DNA of 32,303 nt from Oscillatoriales cyanobacterium CG2_30_44_21 (lineage in GTDB: Bacteria; Cyanobacteriota; Cyanobacteriia; Pseudanabaenales; Pseudanabaenaceae): assembly GCA_001873375.1 (NCBI GenBank), contig MNZA01000005.1, positions 1 to 32,303 of the forward strand, read 5' to 3'. Shown here piece after piece: positions 8,076-17,581 of this stretch (within the stretch, counting starts at the first letter, position 1; every line of letters starts with the position of its first letter). The notes beneath the pieces were generated by a model. It saw nothing but the letters and a program-made list of their open reading frames with translations. It had not been told where the DNA came from and searched no databases. A program made the position numbers and the translations under genes.

Positions 8076-8813
8076 ATGATCGAAGAAGAAAACACATTAA
8101 ATTCTGACGACCTCATCGACGAAGATGATGAAATCCTTGAGTCACGGCTGCAACAGTTGGCGATCGAAGAATTGAAGCAAGCTGAAGAACTTAACGCTGC
8201 CATACCCCAACCTAGCGTAGAAGAACCAAAGTCAGAAGTCAGCAAAGCTAACGCTGCCGCAGCAGCAACCCTTGAAAAGATCAATGGGTTAATTGCGGAA
8301 TCAACCACTCTAAAAGAGCAACTAGATGATTGCAAGCAACAATATTTGCGTTTATATGCTGACTTTGAAAATTTCCGTAAGCGCACTGAGCGAGATAAAG
8401 AAGAACAAGAAGGCACAATCACCTCTAAAATCCTCAAAAAAATCTTGCCAGTAGTTGACGATTTCGAGCGGGCGCAATTGCAAATTACTCCAAAAACTGA
8501 CGGTGAAGCTTCGATCCATAGAAGTTACCAGTCAGTTTATAAGCAGTTACTAAAATGCTTGAAAGAAACTGGAGTCGCCAGAATGGAATGTGTCGGTCAA
8601 GAATTTGACCCTAACTTTCATGAAGCGATCATGCAAGAGCCTTCAACTGAATACGAAGAAGGATTGATCATCGAAGAGTTGCGCCCAGGATATTTAGTTA
8701 GTGACGATCGCGTTTTGCGTCATTCATTAGTTAAAGTATCTTCTGGCAAAGTTGATGGCGATGGCAGTACCACTTCGGAAAATGCCTCTGAAAATGCTTC
8801 TGGTGAATCTTAA
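8076..8813 (+). CDS. grpE: GrpE, nucleotide exchange factor for DnaK
   Basis: GrpE promotes ADP release from DnaK in the cytoplasmic Hsp70 cycle. The 245-residue product has an acidic, low-complexity N-terminus (about 1-80), a coiled-coil segment, then the family core YADFENFRKRTERDKEE, KKILPVVDDFERA and a C-terminal beta domain with GQEFDPNFHEAIMQEPS and RPGYLVSDDRVLRHSLVKVS. The C-terminal tail is Ser/Ala/Gly-rich. dnaK follows 116 bases on, separated by a palindromic hairpin, so the pair is either one leaky operon or two units. No CIRCE operator was found upstream. Start ATG 8076 has no strong Shine-Dalgarno. Confidence 0.93.
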   Translation: MIEEENTLNSDDLIDEDDEILESRLQQLAIEELKQAEELNAAIPQPSVEEPKSEVSKANAAAAATLEKINGLIAESTTLKEQLDDCKQQYLRLYADFENFRKRTERDKEEQEGTITSKILKKILPVVDDFERAQLQITPKTDGEASIHRSYQSVYKQLLKCLKETGVARMECVGQEFDPNFHEAIMQEPSTEYEEGLIIEELRPGYLVSDDRVLRHSLVKVSSGKVDGDGSTTSENASENASGES

Positions 8814-8826
8814 AATCAGATAAATC

Positions 8827-8858
8827 TTTCAAGATGCAATCGCGATTGCATCTTGAAA
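8827..8858. terminator. 32-nt perfect palindrome between grpE and dnaK
   Basis: 8827-8842 and 8843-8858 are exact complements (TTTCAAGATGCAATCG), with no loop as written. It could attenuate or process the grpE-dnaK transcript, or simply end grpE. It belongs with the other exact palindromes in the window. Confidence 0.7.
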
Positions 8859-8929
8859 AGTATTTTTAGGGTACGTTATTCAAAAATTATCAAGCTAAAC
8901 TGAAAAGGCTTTTAGCGGGACTGGCGATT

Positions 8930-10789
8930 ATGTCGAAAGTAATTGGGATCGACCTTGGCACAACCAATAGTTGTGTTTCTGTTTTGGAGGGTGGCAAGCC
9001 TGTTGTTATCTCCAGTGCTGAAGGAGGACGCACAACTCCGAGTATTGTGGCTTTTGTCAAAGACAGCAATGAGCGAATTGTGGGACAAGTAGCCAAGCGC
9101 CAGTCCGTAACTAACTCAGTCAATACCATCTACAGCATTAAGCGCTTTATTGGACGAAGCTGGGACGAAACTGAAGAAGAGCGTCGCCGCGTTCCCTACT
9201 CAGCCATTAAGGGCAAAGACGATACTGTTGATGTGCAGATTGCCGATAAAACCTATACCCCTCAAGAAATTTCGGCAATGATCTTGCAAAAGCTCAAGCA
9301 AGATGCCGAAAATTATCTGGGTGAAGAAGTCACTCAAGCCGTAATTACTGTTCCCGCCTACTTCACCGATACCCAACGTCAAGCAACTAAGGACGCAGGG
9401 GCAATTTCAGGCATGGAAGTATTGCGTATTGTCAATGAGCCAACAGCGGCGGCGCTTGCCTATGGGCTAGACAAGCAGGATCAAGATCAAATTGTGTTGG
9501 TGTTTGATCTTGGCGGTGGTACTTTTGATGTGTCGGTGCTGCAATTGGGCGATGGTATTTTTGAGGTCAAAGCAACTTCTGGGAATAACCACCTTGGGGG
9601 TGATGACTTTGATGCGGCGATCGTTGATTGGTTAATTGCGGATTTTAAACAAAAAGAAAATATTGATCTAGCCGAGGACAAGACTGCTTTGCAACGGCTG
9701 AAAGAAGCTGCCGAAAAAGCCAAAATCGAATTGTCCAGCGCCCCATCGACTCTAATTAGCTTGCCATTTATTGCATCTGACGCGACTGGACCTAAAACCA
9801 TTGAGCTAGATTTCACCCGCGCTAAGTTTGATGAAATCACTGCTCCTCTGGTCAAAGCGACCTTAGGTCCAACCGCTCAAGCTCTTAAAGATGCGGGATT
9901 ACTACCTAAAGAAATTAATCGTATTATTTTAGTTGGTGGTTCTACGCGCATCCCTGCGGTACAAGAAGCGATATCAAGATTCTTTGATGGCAAAAGGCCC
10001 GATCAGTCGGTTAATCCTGATGAAGCAGTGGCGATCGGCGCCGCAGTGCAAGCAGGAATCTTGGGAGGAGAAGTCAAGGATCTCTTGTTACTGGATGTGA
10101 TTCCACTTTCGATTGGGTTAGAAACTCAGGGTGGCGTTTTTACCAAAAACCTCGAACGAAACACGACTATTCCTACCAGTAAGGCACAAATTTTCTCAAC
10201 GGCTGTAGATAATCAATCCGCCGTTGAGATTCATGTCCTACAGGGCGAACGAGCTATGGCTAAGGACAATAAGAGTCTTGGCAAATTCGAGCTAGAAGGG
10301 ATTCGTCCTGCCCCCCGTGGGATTCCCCAAATTGAGGTTTCCTTTGATATTGATGCCAACGGTATCCTTAAGGTATCAGCAAGAGACATTGATACAGGCG
10401 TTGAGCAGAGCATCAGCATTACCAACACAGGCGGTTTAAGCCCCAGTGAAATTGAAAGAATGCGGATGGAAGCTGAGGTCTATGCTGATGAGGATGGCGC
10501 AAGACGTGAACTCGCGAATATGCGTAACCAAGCTTCTAACTTGATTCGGACTGTTGAGGAAATTCTCAGAGATAATGGTCCTTCGGTAATCACCCAGAGC
10601 TTGCGTGAGCCAACTCTCAAGAATATGGAAGCCCTCAAAAACTTGTATGAGTCGGAAGAAGCAACCTATGAAGATATTCAAGTCGCAATTAAGCCCTTAC
10701 AGCAATCATTGTTTGATGTTACTCAGACAGTAGAGAAGTATTCTCAAGTTGAGCGGGTCAAACAAAAATCTGGCGATACTCTGGAGTAA
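8930..10789 (+). CDS. dnaK: Molecular chaperone DnaK (Hsp70), probably the DnaK1 type
   Basis: A 619-residue Hsp70. ATPase-domain landmarks: [13 protein letters not shown] at the N-terminus, [43 protein letters not shown] and [13 protein letters not shown]. The substrate-binding half starts near [14 protein letters not shown] and includes [17 protein letters not shown]. The C-terminal lid is short and ends KQKSGDTLE, without the glycine/acidic tail usual in the main cyanobacterial DnaK2. Being next to grpE, as I recall for the DnaK1 paralogue in Synechocystis, favours DnaK1, but that paralogue call is an inference. A 23-bp hairpin begins on the last base of the stop codon. Confidence 0.93.
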   Translation: MSKVIGIDLGTTNSCVSVLEGGKPVVISSAEGGRTTPSIVAFVKDSNERIVGQVAKRQSVTNSVNTIYSIKRFIGRSWDETEEERRRVPYSAIKGKDDTVDVQIADKTYTPQEISAMILQKLKQDAENYLGEEVTQAVITVPAYFTDTQRQATKDAGAISGMEVLRIVNEPTAAALAYGLDKQDQDQIVLVFDLGGGTFDVSVLQLGDGIFEVKATSGNNHLGGDDFDAAIVDWLIADFKQKENIDLAEDKTALQRLKEAAEKAKIELSSAPSTLISLPFIASDATGPKTIELDFTRAKFDEITAPLVKATLGPTAQALKDAGLLPKEINRIILVGGSTRIPAVQEAISRFFDGKRPDQSVNPDEAVAIGAAVQAGILGGEVKDLLLLDVIPLSIGLETQGGVFTKNLERNTTIPTSKAQIFSTAVDNQSAVEIHVLQGERAMAKDNKSLGKFELEGIRPAPRGIPQIEVSFDIDANGILKVSARDIDTGVEQSISITNTGGLSPSEIERMRMEAEVYADEDGARRELANMRNQASNLIRTVEEILRDNGPSVITQSLREPTLKNMEALKNLYESEEATYEDIQVAIKPLQQSLFDVTQTVEKYSQVERVKQKSGDTLE

Positions 10790-10866
10790 TCGTAAAGAGT
10801 AATGGCGGCGCGATGCGCCGCCATTACTCTTTACGATTTTGCGCGTAGTCCAAAGCGCTGTATGAT
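10789..10866. repeat. Perfect 23-bp hairpin fused to the dnaK stop codon, plus tail
   Basis: Arms 10789-10811 and 10815-10837 are exact complements with a GAT loop and the apex GGCGGCGC / GCGCCGCC seen at 4862-4880. The first base of the left arm is the last base of the dnaK TAA. A CCAAAGCGCTGTATGATC tail follows (10850-10867). Position fits a terminator; sequence fits the repeat family. Confidence 0.85.
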
Positions 10867-10952
10867 CAAAAAGCTATAAGTGTGTTTTTAGTTACAGTTG
10901 TCTTACTAAATTATTGACAACTATAGATTTTTTCTTTGGACTGTGAGTTGTT

Positions 10953-11915
10953 ATGTCACTGTTTGATTGGTTCGCCGAGACTCGCTCCCGCGCAAGTGAA
11001 GCATATCGCCGCAAAAATATTAACCTTAATCAAGAGTCTCAAGAACGAGAGATTCCTGATGGTTTGTGGCACAAATGTTCTAGTTGTGGCGCTTTGACCT
11101 ATGTGAAGGACTTGAAAACCAATTTGATGGTTTGCCCTGAGTGTAGTCATCACAATCAAGTTAATGCCTATGAGCGCATTGCCCAATTGATTGATAATGG
11201 TACATGGCAAGAAATGGACGCAGATTTAACTTCCTGTGATCCGCTAGGCTTTAAGGATCGCAAGCCCTATATCGATCGCATCAAAGAATATAAACAAAAA
11301 ACTGGTTTGAGTGATGGCGTAATCACTGGTACTGGCAAAATTGATGGCTGTGATGCCGCATTGGCGGTGATGGATTTCCGATTTATGGGCGGCAGTATGG
11401 GATCGGTGGTCGGGGAAAAGATCACCCGTATGCTCGAAACTGCGACAGCAAAGCGTTATCCTGCGTTGATATTTTGTGCCTCGGGCGGAGCGCGGATGCA
11501 AGAAGGGATTTTGAGCTTGATGCAGATGGCGAAGACTTCGGCAGCTTTGGAGCGTCACCGTCAAGCAAATTTGTTATACATTCCTGTTTTGACTAATCCC
11601 ACGACTGGCGGCGTAACTGCGAGTTTTGCGATGCTTGGTGACTTGATTTTAGCTGAGCCAAAGGCTTTGATCGGTTTTACTGGCCGACGTGTCATTGAGC
11701 AAACTCTCAAGCAGAAGATTCCTGAGGGCTTCCAATCTTCAGAATATTTGCTTGACCATGGTTTTGTGGATGCAGTTGTACCAAGAACGAAGCTGAAGCA
11801 AAATTTGTCGATGATTTTAAAAATGCATCAGCCACAGGCTAGTTTACATCCACACGCTGTTGCCAAATCACCTGCCCCGATTCAGTCTGATACCACGCTA
11901 GCCTCTGAGGTGTAG
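10953..11915 (+). CDS. accD: Acetyl-CoA carboxylase carboxyltransferase subunit beta
   Basis: AccD with AccA transfers the carboxyl group from biotin to acetyl-CoA, making malonyl-CoA for fatty acid synthesis. The 320-residue protein has the N-terminal zinc ribbon CSSC (42-45) and CPEC (61-64), the carboxyltransferase core with [38 protein letters not shown] and [11 protein letters not shown]. Its last 25 residues are low-complexity and their DNA doubles as the 3' end of nagA on the other strand. It is preceded by a 115-base spacer and starts at ATG 10953. Confidence 0.95.
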   Translation: MSLFDWFAETRSRASEAYRRKNINLNQESQEREIPDGLWHKCSSCGALTYVKDLKTNLMVCPECSHHNQVNAYERIAQLIDNGTWQEMDADLTSCDPLGFKDRKPYIDRIKEYKQKTGLSDGVITGTGKIDGCDAALAVMDFRFMGGSMGSVVGEKITRMLETATAKRYPALIFCASGGARMQEGILSLMQMAKTSAALERHRQANLLYIPVLTNPTTGGVTASFAMLGDLILAEPKALIGFTGRRVIEQTLKQKIPEGFQSSEYLLDHGFVDAVVPRTKLKQNLSMILKMHQPQASLHPHAVAKSPAPIQSDTTLASEV

Positions 11916-12858
11916 CACCTGCTAGTTTAATTGCTTGACGCGGAGCCGCGATCGCCAAATTAATTGCTTGTTGTGGTTCGCACACGTCCCACTCAACTAG
12001 ATTGCTAACAGTACTTAGCAAAGGAGTGGTTGTGCCTGAGAGTGTGCCATCGGCTAGTCTGGCTGTACCATTGGTGACGTTAAGTTGGCGATCATCCCAA
12101 GGATAAGTGCCATCGGGCAAGCCCAGAGGCGCAAGGGCATCGCTAACTAGGAAAATTTTATTGGTCATCCGATACAGTAGCTTTACCATCTGCGGCGAAA
12201 CGTGAACGCCATCAGCGATTAAGCCACACCAAACCCGATCGCTTAAAATTGCTGCACCCAATAACCCGACATCACGATGGTGCAAGCTAGGCATGGCATT
12301 AAAAGCATGAGTGACCATCGTTGCCCCTTGGGCGATCGCTATTCTTGTCTGTTCCGCATTGGCGGTGGAGTGACCAAGACTGACAATAATTTGGCGATCG
12401 CATAGATATTTGAGCGTTTCCCCTGACAGATCAAGTTCGGGAGCGAGAGTAATAATTTTAATAATTTCGGCGTAATCGCCCAGTAATTTTTGTAAGTTAT
12501 CAAGATTGAGCGGTAACAAATGTTGTTGGGGATGTGCGCCCCGTTTTTCAGGATGAAGAAAGGAACCCTCTAGATGTACGCCTAAGATTTTGGCTTGGAG
12601 CGGATCGGGATTTTGCTGTTGATGGGCGATCGCCTTGGCGAGAAAAAATAGTGATCGATGCAACTGCTCAATGTCAGCCGTAACAAGAGTGGGCAAAAAT
12701 CCATCAAGTCCCTGTTGATAGAGAAACCGACAAATTTCTGGCAACTTCGCCGCGCGATCCCTAGTTAAATCATTAAATGGAACGCCCAAAGCTCCATTAA
12801 TTTGGAGGTCAAGCGCTCCTTGGGTAAAGCAGATAAACTTATGTACGCCTGTCATCAT
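11839..12858 (-). CDS. nagA: N-acetylglucosamine-6-phosphate deacetylase
   Basis: An amidohydrolase-fold deacetylase turning GlcNAc-6-P into GlcN-6-P, in amino-sugar recycling. Visible metal or substrate residues: [15 protein letters not shown] (Glu97; the usual EGP is EGS here), LGHSTA (His163), THAFNAM (His184), ADGVHV (His219) and LVSDAL (Asp240). At 339 residues it is about 40 shorter than typical NagA, lacking the N-terminal beta-strands; an in-frame TAA directly precedes ATG 12858, so no upstream start is available. Its 3' end overlaps accD by 77 bases tail-to-tail, and no terminator separates them. Confidence 0.85.
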   Translation of the reverse strand: MMTGVHKFICFTQGALDLQINGALGVPFNDLTRDRAAKLPEICRFLYQQGLDGFLPTLVTADIEQLHRSLFFLAKAIAHQQQNPDPLQAKILGVHLEGSFLHPEKRGAHPQQHLLPLNLDNLQKLLGDYAEIIKIITLAPELDLSGETLKYLCDRQIIVSLGHSTANAEQTRIAIAQGATMVTHAFNAMPSLHHRDVGLLGAAILSDRVWCGLIADGVHVSPQMVKLLYRMTNKIFLVSDALAPLGLPDGTYPWDDRQLNVTNGTARLADGTLSGTTTPLLSTVSNLVEWDVCEPQQAINLAIAAPRQAIKLAGATPQRLAWYQTESGQVIWQQRVDVN

Positions 12859-13031
12859 TTATTGCGATCGCTAATTATTATCGCCCTTAATAATTAAAGA
12901 ACCATTTTACGGCGCAGATCTAACTTCTATCAAGATTTAATACATTCCTATACAAATCAATTGTTCTGATAATTTTGGCACACATGATTTCAACCATCTA
13001 TTAGTTATAGTCTCGATTAGTAAGCCGAAAA

Positions 13032-13070
13032 ACTTTTATCACAGCCATGATAATCGCCAGTAATAAAAGT
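13032..13070 (+). promoter_or_regulatory. Short leader stem-loop before the first glycosyltransferase
   Basis: ACTTTTAT (13032-13039) pairs with ATAAAAGT (13063-13070). It lies just before the AGGAG ribosome binding site (13079-13083) of the gene at 13091. The rest of the 232-base spacer 12859-13090, which must hold the divergent promoters of nagA and this gene, shows nothing I recognise. Confidence 0.25.
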
Positions 13071-13090
13071 CATAGATCAGGAGATGCATA

Positions 13091-14167
13091 ATGAGAATTG
13101 CCCAAGTTGCGCCGCTGTGGGAACAGGTTCCGCCCCCCGCTTACGGTGGTACTGAACTGGTAGTAAGTCTACTCACCGAAGAATTGGTTAAGCGTGGTCA
13201 CGAGGTTACTCTATTTGCTTCAGGAGATTCTGTTACCTCAGCCAAATTAGAATCCGTGCATCCTAGAGCCTTACGATTTGATACCAGCATTAAAGATCCT
13301 AACATCTATGACATTCTGAATATGAGTCGTGTCTATGAGAATGCTCATAATTATGACATTATCCATTCCCATGTTGGCTGTGTCGCCTTGCCCTATAGCA
13401 ATTTAATCAAGACCCCCACAGTACATACATTACACGGCATTTTTACATCTGACAATGCCAAACTATTTACCCATGTAAGAAATCAACCTTTTGTCAGTAT
13501 CTCTAACTCTCAAAGGGATCTGAGTTTAGGTTTAAATTATGTATCGACAGTCTATAACGGCATCGCTCCTGAAACCTATAACTTCTATCCTCAGCCAGAC
13601 TATCCTCCATATCTGGCTTTTTTAGGACGAATTTCACCAGAGAAGGGAGCGCATTTGGCAATTGAGATTGCAAAGCGTTCAGGATGGCATCTCAAAATGG
13701 CTGGGAAAGTTGATTCTGTAGATTTGGAATACTTTGAGACAAAAATCCTTCCCCATATCGGTGGTAAGCAAATTGAATTTTTAGGCGAAGCGAATCACCA
13801 TCAAAAAAGTGTTCTCATGGGTGGAGCCGTAGCAACTCTTTTTCCAATTACATGGAAAGAACCCTTTGGACTGGTGATGATTGAATCAATGGTAACGGGA
13901 ACTCCCGTAATTGCCATGAACTTGGGATCGGCTCCTGAAGTGATTTCCCAAGGAGTGAGTGGATTTCTCTGTGAAACTGTCGCGGAATGTGTAAGTGCGA
14001 TCGCCCCTGCCGCGAAGTTAGATCGGCGTGCTTGCCGCGATCATGTGCTGATGAATTTTACAGCAAAACGCATGGCAGATGGCTATGAAGCAGTCTATCA
14101 AAAGATTTTGGGAGAAAAGTATTCTCTCAATGGACAGAGGAGCAATTTGGTAATGCAACCCCATTAA
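13091..14167 (+). CDS. Glycosyltransferase family 4
   Basis: A 358-residue GT-B retaining glycosyltransferase. The N-terminal domain has WEQVPPPAYGGTELVV (acceptor-side glycine loop) and the C-terminal domain has AFLGRISPEKGAHLAIEIAK and the E-x7-E motif EPFGLVMIE (Glu257, Glu265), which binds the nucleotide sugar. The NGIAPETY and GSAPEVI segments fit the group often found in exopolysaccharide and lipopolysaccharide loci; donor and acceptor are unknown. AGGAG 8 bases before ATG fixes the start. A second GT4 gene lies 217 bases downstream, separated by two hairpins. Confidence 0.85.
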   Translation: MRIAQVAPLWEQVPPPAYGGTELVVSLLTEELVKRGHEVTLFASGDSVTSAKLESVHPRALRFDTSIKDPNIYDILNMSRVYENAHNYDIIHSHVGCVALPYSNLIKTPTVHTLHGIFTSDNAKLFTHVRNQPFVSISNSQRDLSLGLNYVSTVYNGIAPETYNFYPQPDYPPYLAFLGRISPEKGAHLAIEIAKRSGWHLKMAGKVDSVDLEYFETKILPHIGGKQIEFLGEANHHQKSVLMGGAVATLFPITWKEPFGLVMIESMVTGTPVIAMNLGSAPEVISQGVSGFLCETVAECVSAIAPAAKLDRRACRDHVLMNFTAKRMADGYEAVYQKILGEKYSLNGQRSNLVMQPH

Positions 14168-14242
14168 AGAAGCGGCGACATAACAGAAAGAACCAATTTT
14201 TGATAGTTCAGCTTTGCCGTGACATCAAAAATCTGCTTCTTT
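14166..14242. repeat. Interrupted hairpin after the first glycosyltransferase
   Basis: AAAGAAGC (14166-14173) pairs with GCTTCTTT (14235-14242), and ATTTTTGAT (14196-14204) pairs with ATCAAAAAT (14224-14232). The left arm starts at the last base of the gene's TAA stop. Probable terminator or decayed long palindrome. Confidence 0.5.
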
Positions 14243-14281
14243 ATTAAATTGCAGAACTCTAAGTAGCTAGGCATAAGTAAC

Positions 14282-14340
14282 CTTAAAACCTAGAAAGCTG
14301 TGCCGCCCGCTGTGCGGGCGGCACAGCTTCTGGTTTTAAG
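14282..14340. repeat. Long hairpin of the AAAACC repeat family
   Basis: Arm 14282-14310 pairs with 14314-14340 (27 bp with two single-base bulges) around a TGT loop; outer stem CTTAAAACC / GGTTTTAAG, apex GCCGCCCGC / GCGGGCGGC. A CTAAGTAGCTAGGCATA string just upstream (14259-14275) recurs nearly unchanged near 25115-25134. It ends 45 bases before the next start codon, so it may shape that leader. Confidence 0.8.
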
Positions 14341-14384
14341 TTTTAATTATGGTGGAATACTTAATACAAAAGGAGAAAAAGACT

Positions 14385-15680
14385 ATGTTGAGTTTAAATA
14401 GACAAGCGATCGCCCTCATTTCTGATCATGCTGATCCTGCGGCTGAAATTGGCTCGGAAGAGGCGGGTGGACAGAATGTATATGTGCGTCATGTCGGCGA
14501 AACCCTTGCGGCTCTGGGTTGGCAAGTAGATATGTTTACGCGCAAAAACCACACCGATACTGAGGCGATCGTGCAGCATTCGCCCCATTGCCGAACGATT
14601 CGCCTCAAAGCGGGTGCAGAATCTTATATTTCCCGCGATCTTCTGTTTGAGCATATGCCCGAGTTTTTGGACTCATTTCAAGCCTTCCAAAGGACTCAGG
14701 GGATGAATTATCCTCTAGTGCATACTAACTATTGGCTATCGGCTTGGGTGGGAATGGAATTACAAAAAACAAGTGGTATCCAACTGATACATACTTATCA
14801 TTCCCTCGCCGCCGTAAAGTATCAATCTCTAGTGGAGATCCCTCATTTTGCCAATACTCGCTTAAAAATTGAGCGAGAGATTTTAGAACGGGCAAATTGT
14901 GTGATCGCCACCAGTCCTCAAGAACAAGAAACCCTGCGATCGCTGGTTTCCACTCGCGGTCAAATTGAAGTTATCCCTTGCGGAACCGATACAAATAACT
15001 TCCGTTTAACATCAAAGACTCATGCTCGCGCCAAATTGAAGTTAGATAGCCGTGAAAAAGTTGTACTTTATGTTGGTCGATTTGATGAAAGGAAAGGGAT
15101 TGAAACTCTAGTCCGCGCCTTTGCTTTGCTCAAAAGTGATGAATTCAAAAATCTCAAGCTGATTATTGTTGGGGGTAGTTCGGCAAATATGCCTGATGGT
15201 GCAGAGAGAATTAGAATTGAGAACCTTGTAAGTGAGCTAGGAATTAAAGATTCCACAGTTTTTGCAGGTAGAATTGGACACGATGTTTTGCCGTTTTACT
15301 ATACGGCGGCGGATGTGTGTGTGATTCCTAGTCATTATGAACCCTTTGGACTAGTGGCGATCGAGGCGATGGCTTGTGGAGTGCCTGTGGTCGCTTCTAA
15401 TGTTGGTGGATTGAAGTTTACGATCATTCCTGAAGAAACAGGGCTGTTAGTGGAACCAAAGAATGTCGAAGCTTTTGCCAATGGTATCCATCGGATTCTC
15501 TTTGATGAATTGTGGGTCAGGAAAATGCGAAAGCAGGCTTCCGCAAATGTAAATCAGCGCTTCAGTTGGTCTGGTGTGACGATCCAATTGAGCGAACTCT
15601 ACCGTCATGTGTTAGCGCGATCGATTATGCACGAACAGGATTGGAGTTACAAAATGCCAAGTATGACTAGATCTGCGTAA
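14385..15680 (+). CDS. Glycosyltransferase family 4, MshA/sucrose-phosphate synthase-like
   Basis: A 431-residue GT-B enzyme. The N-terminus has SDHADPAAEIGSEEAGGQNV, the loop typical of the GT4 branch with MshA and sucrose-phosphate synthases. The C-terminal Rossmann domain has VLYVGRFDERKGIETLVRAF and the E-x7-E motif EPFGLVAIE (Glu319, Glu327). The substrate cannot be read from sequence. ATG 14385 is preferred to 14349 because AGGAG lies 9 bases before it and the homology starts there. The stop codon forms the first three bases of a perfect palindrome (15678-15715). Probably of one function group with the GT4 gene upstream. Confidence 0.85.
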   Translation: MLSLNRQAIALISDHADPAAEIGSEEAGGQNVYVRHVGETLAALGWQVDMFTRKNHTDTEAIVQHSPHCRTIRLKAGAESYISRDLLFEHMPEFLDSFQAFQRTQGMNYPLVHTNYWLSAWVGMELQKTSGIQLIHTYHSLAAVKYQSLVEIPHFANTRLKIEREILERANCVIATSPQEQETLRSLVSTRGQIEVIPCGTDTNNFRLTSKTHARAKLKLDSREKVVLYVGRFDERKGIETLVRAFALLKSDEFKNLKLIIVGGSSANMPDGAERIRIENLVSELGIKDSTVFAGRIGHDVLPFYYTAADVCVIPSHYEPFGLVAIEAMACGVPVVASNVGGLKFTIIPEETGLLVEPKNVEAFANGIHRILFDELWVRKMRKQASANVNQRFSWSGVTIQLSELYRHVLARSIMHEQDWSYKMPSMTRSA

Positions 15681-15715
15681 TAGTAAGGGCAATTCATGAA
15701 TTGCCCTTACTATTA
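15678..15715. repeat. 38-nt perfect palindrome beginning with the TAA stop
   Basis: 15678-15696 and 15697-15715 are exact complements with no loop as written (TAATAGTAAGGGCAATTCA). The stop codon of the glycosyltransferase is the first codon of the palindrome. Plausible terminator, and a clear example of a stem that includes gene sequence. Confidence 0.8.
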
Positions 15716-15749
15716 CTTTGCTGCAAGTAGCTAAGCGCAATTAAATATA

Positions 15750-15807
15750 AAGCCCAAAGAGCTGATTCGCTCCCCTTCGGGGGGGGCGAATCAGCTCTTT
15801 GGGGCTT
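15750..15807. repeat. Long hairpin with CCCC-TTCG-GGGG apex
   Basis: AAGCCCAAAGAGCTGATTCGC (first bases from 15750) pairs with GCGAATCAGCTCTTTGG and GGCTT up to 15807, with a CCCCTTCGGGG apex; one extra G on each side gives small bulges. A CTAAGCGCAATT string (15731-15742) precedes it. Confidence 0.75.
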
Positions 15808-15838
15808 ATTTCTGAGCGCAAAGCGCTCAGAAATAAGC
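15804..15838. repeat. Perfect 16-bp hairpin with GAGCGC-AAA-GCGCTC apex
   Basis: Arms 15804-15819 and 15823-15838 are exact complements with an AAA loop. It shares four bases with the preceding hairpin, so the two are mutually exclusive at the join. Its GCGCAAAGCGC apex equals the tail motif of the repeat family, here drawn into a longer stem. With 15678-15715, the 247-base spacer holds three hairpins in a row. Confidence 0.8.
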
Positions 15839-15927
15839 ATAATCGCTTAGTAGATTGATGGGTAGAGGCTTAGACATCATGCAAAGATGTAATACTAGAT
15901 ATGAAGTAGCAATTAATTTGCCTCACC

Positions 15928-16575
15928 ATGCAAAAACTTTGGTCTAGTAAAAGCAAGCGATCGCAGCCATTGCCTCCTGAAGAGAAATCAATGGAACATG
16001 CGGTTGCCCAATCTGGAGAAGCATCAGAAATTACGGAAAAGGACACAAATGACTCAAAACTGATTGTAAATCCACAGATTGTCGGTTATTTACAAACTTT
16101 TTGGAAGTATATTCCTGAACCGATCAAAAATTTGAATTGGCAAAAATATAGTAATTGGTTGCTATTTTTGCTAGGTGTCGGCGGAATTTCATTAGTAGCA
16201 AATTGGGGGCTGCGACACTTGACGGCTCCCGAATCAACTCCAACTAGTACGCTAGTGTGTAAATCTAAAATTAGTGGGGATTGGGAAACACCTTTTGGGA
16301 AAGTTACTTTACAAGAAAAAGGAAATGATGATGTTGTCGGAGAGTACGCCTACAGCAATTTTGAGCGGGGTAAAGTCAATGGTAAATTCACAGGAAAACA
16401 GGATAATAATATAATCTCCTTTGCTTGGCAGGAAAACCAATCGCAACCAGACCAACAACAAGGGCATGGAGTGCTGATATTTGGCGAAGGATGTACGGAA
16501 TTTTATGGCAGCTATGGCACTGGCGACAGCAATAACAACTTTGGTAGTTGGCGTGGCTATCGCTTGTCAAAATAA
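15928..16575 (+). CDS. Single-pass membrane protein with C-terminal beta-rich domain
   Basis: A 215-residue protein I do not recognise by name. Residues 1-70 are polar, 76-96 form one TM helix, and 110-215 form a glycine/aromatic-rich domain with repeated G-x-W and V-x-G-x-Y patterns (SGDWETPFGKVTLQ, GEYAYSNFERGKVNGKF, EFYGSYG, GSWRGYR). This resembles a small beta-barrel or lipocalin-like ligand-binding domain. The two cysteines (CKSKISG and EGCTEF) could form a disulfide if the domain is outside the cytoplasm. The PIN-domain gene starts 73 bases downstream and may be co-transcribed. Confidence 0.65.
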   Translation: MQKLWSSKSKRSQPLPPEEKSMEHAVAQSGEASEITEKDTNDSKLIVNPQIVGYLQTFWKYIPEPIKNLNWQKYSNWLLFLLGVGGISLVANWGLRHLTAPESTPTSTLVCKSKISGDWETPFGKVTLQEKGNDDVVGEYAYSNFERGKVNGKFTGKQDNNIISFAWQENQSQPDQQQGHGVLIFGEGCTEFYGSYGTGDSNNNFGSWRGYRLSK

Positions 16576-16648
16576 TTTTTGTGATGAGACAGTTTGGCGA
16601 CTTTGTAATCAATTCCGAGCCATCTAGCTCTCTAACTTTTGGATTCCC

Positions 16649-17458
16649 ATGACTACTACTTCTCCCTACTTACTGTTAATTGAAACAAGTGCAATTGTGC
16701 AGACAGATCCTAATACATGGCGGGCGATCGCCCAATTAGGGGAATGTTTATTGCCTGAAGTTGTTGCCCTCGAAACTGAGAATATTGCTAAGGGCAAGTC
16801 CGAAGGTAATGAAGCCAATGCTAGGCAATTTCAAACTATGCGATCGCAACTAAATTGGCAAACCACATCGCTCAGTGCCAATCACCCACAGCTCATGCTA
16901 AGAACTAGCCAAAATCTCAGTGCCAAGGCGAGAATGATCTTAAATATCGGGAGATGCGCGATCGGGGTCGCTCATGCTTATCCCCATAAATGTGTGGTTT
17001 TGGTTTCTGATGAAGTGCTGCTGCGCGATCGCATTGTCAAGTTAGATGGAGTTGATTATCCCAATCTCTGCGCGATCCCCTCGGCAGCCGCCCGCCAATG
17101 GTCAAGAACCAGTCAAGAACCGCCCCTAGTGCAGAAAGCCAGCCAAGGTATCAAGGAAGCAACCCAATCTACATCACCACCAAACCGCTCAGTCACCCTT
17201 TCTAGCCCAGAAACCAAACAAAAAAACATCAATACCACTCAAAATTTTCACCCCGAAAAGTCAAATTTTGGACAAATTGCGATAAGTCTTGTGAAATATG
17301 GCATAACTGCAATATTTTTAGTTACGATTCTACTTATCGGATGGCGTACCATCTATCCTAAGAAGTTTCAACAATTCTGGGAAAAAGTTGGCTTACCGTC
17401 CTTTCCTGAACTATTTATGAAACCTAGTCAACCTCCTCTCGCCCCAGCAAAGAAATAG
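16649..17458 (+). CDS. PIN-domain-like protein with C-terminal TM anchor
   Basis: A 269-residue protein. Residues 6-150 look like a PIN fold: LLLIETSAIV at the position of the first acidic residue (Glu where Asp is usual), LLPEVVALE as second acidic site, and VVLVSDEVLLRDR with Asp121 and Asp127 near the C-terminal end. A polar linker (about 150-205) leads to a TM helix (about 212-233) and a short Pro-rich tail. PIN domains are usually metal-dependent RNases, often toxins, but no antitoxin gene is adjacent and the membrane anchor is unusual for that role. Activity is therefore only inferred. Confidence 0.6.
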   Translation: MTTTSPYLLLIETSAIVQTDPNTWRAIAQLGECLLPEVVALETENIAKGKSEGNEANARQFQTMRSQLNWQTTSLSANHPQLMLRTSQNLSAKARMILNIGRCAIGVAHAYPHKCVVLVSDEVLLRDRIVKLDGVDYPNLCAIPSAAARQWSRTSQEPPLVQKASQGIKEATQSTSPPNRSVTLSSPETKQKNINTTQNFHPEKSNFGQIAISLVKYGITAIFLVTILLIGWRTIYPKKFQQFWEKVGLPSFPELFMKPSQPPLAPAKK

Positions 17459-17470
17459 ACACATGAAACC

Positions 17471-17498
17471 AAGAATTAGCGCCGTAGCGCTAATTCTT
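17471..17498. repeat. 12-bp hairpin AAGAATTAGCGC / GCGCTAATTCTT
   Basis: Arms 17471-17482 and 17487-17498 are exact complements around CGTA. Preceded by GAAACC, it looks like a short member of the AAAACC..AGAATT family; a decayed sister copy with the same arm lies at 30302-30329. Position after the PIN gene fits a terminator. Confidence 0.75.
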
Positions 17499-17581
17499 TA
17501 GTGGGAAGTGAGTAAGAAGACTTAAGATTTTTCCAAAGCCTTTTAAACCAAAGATATTGTTGATCAGTAGAGAAGTTAACT

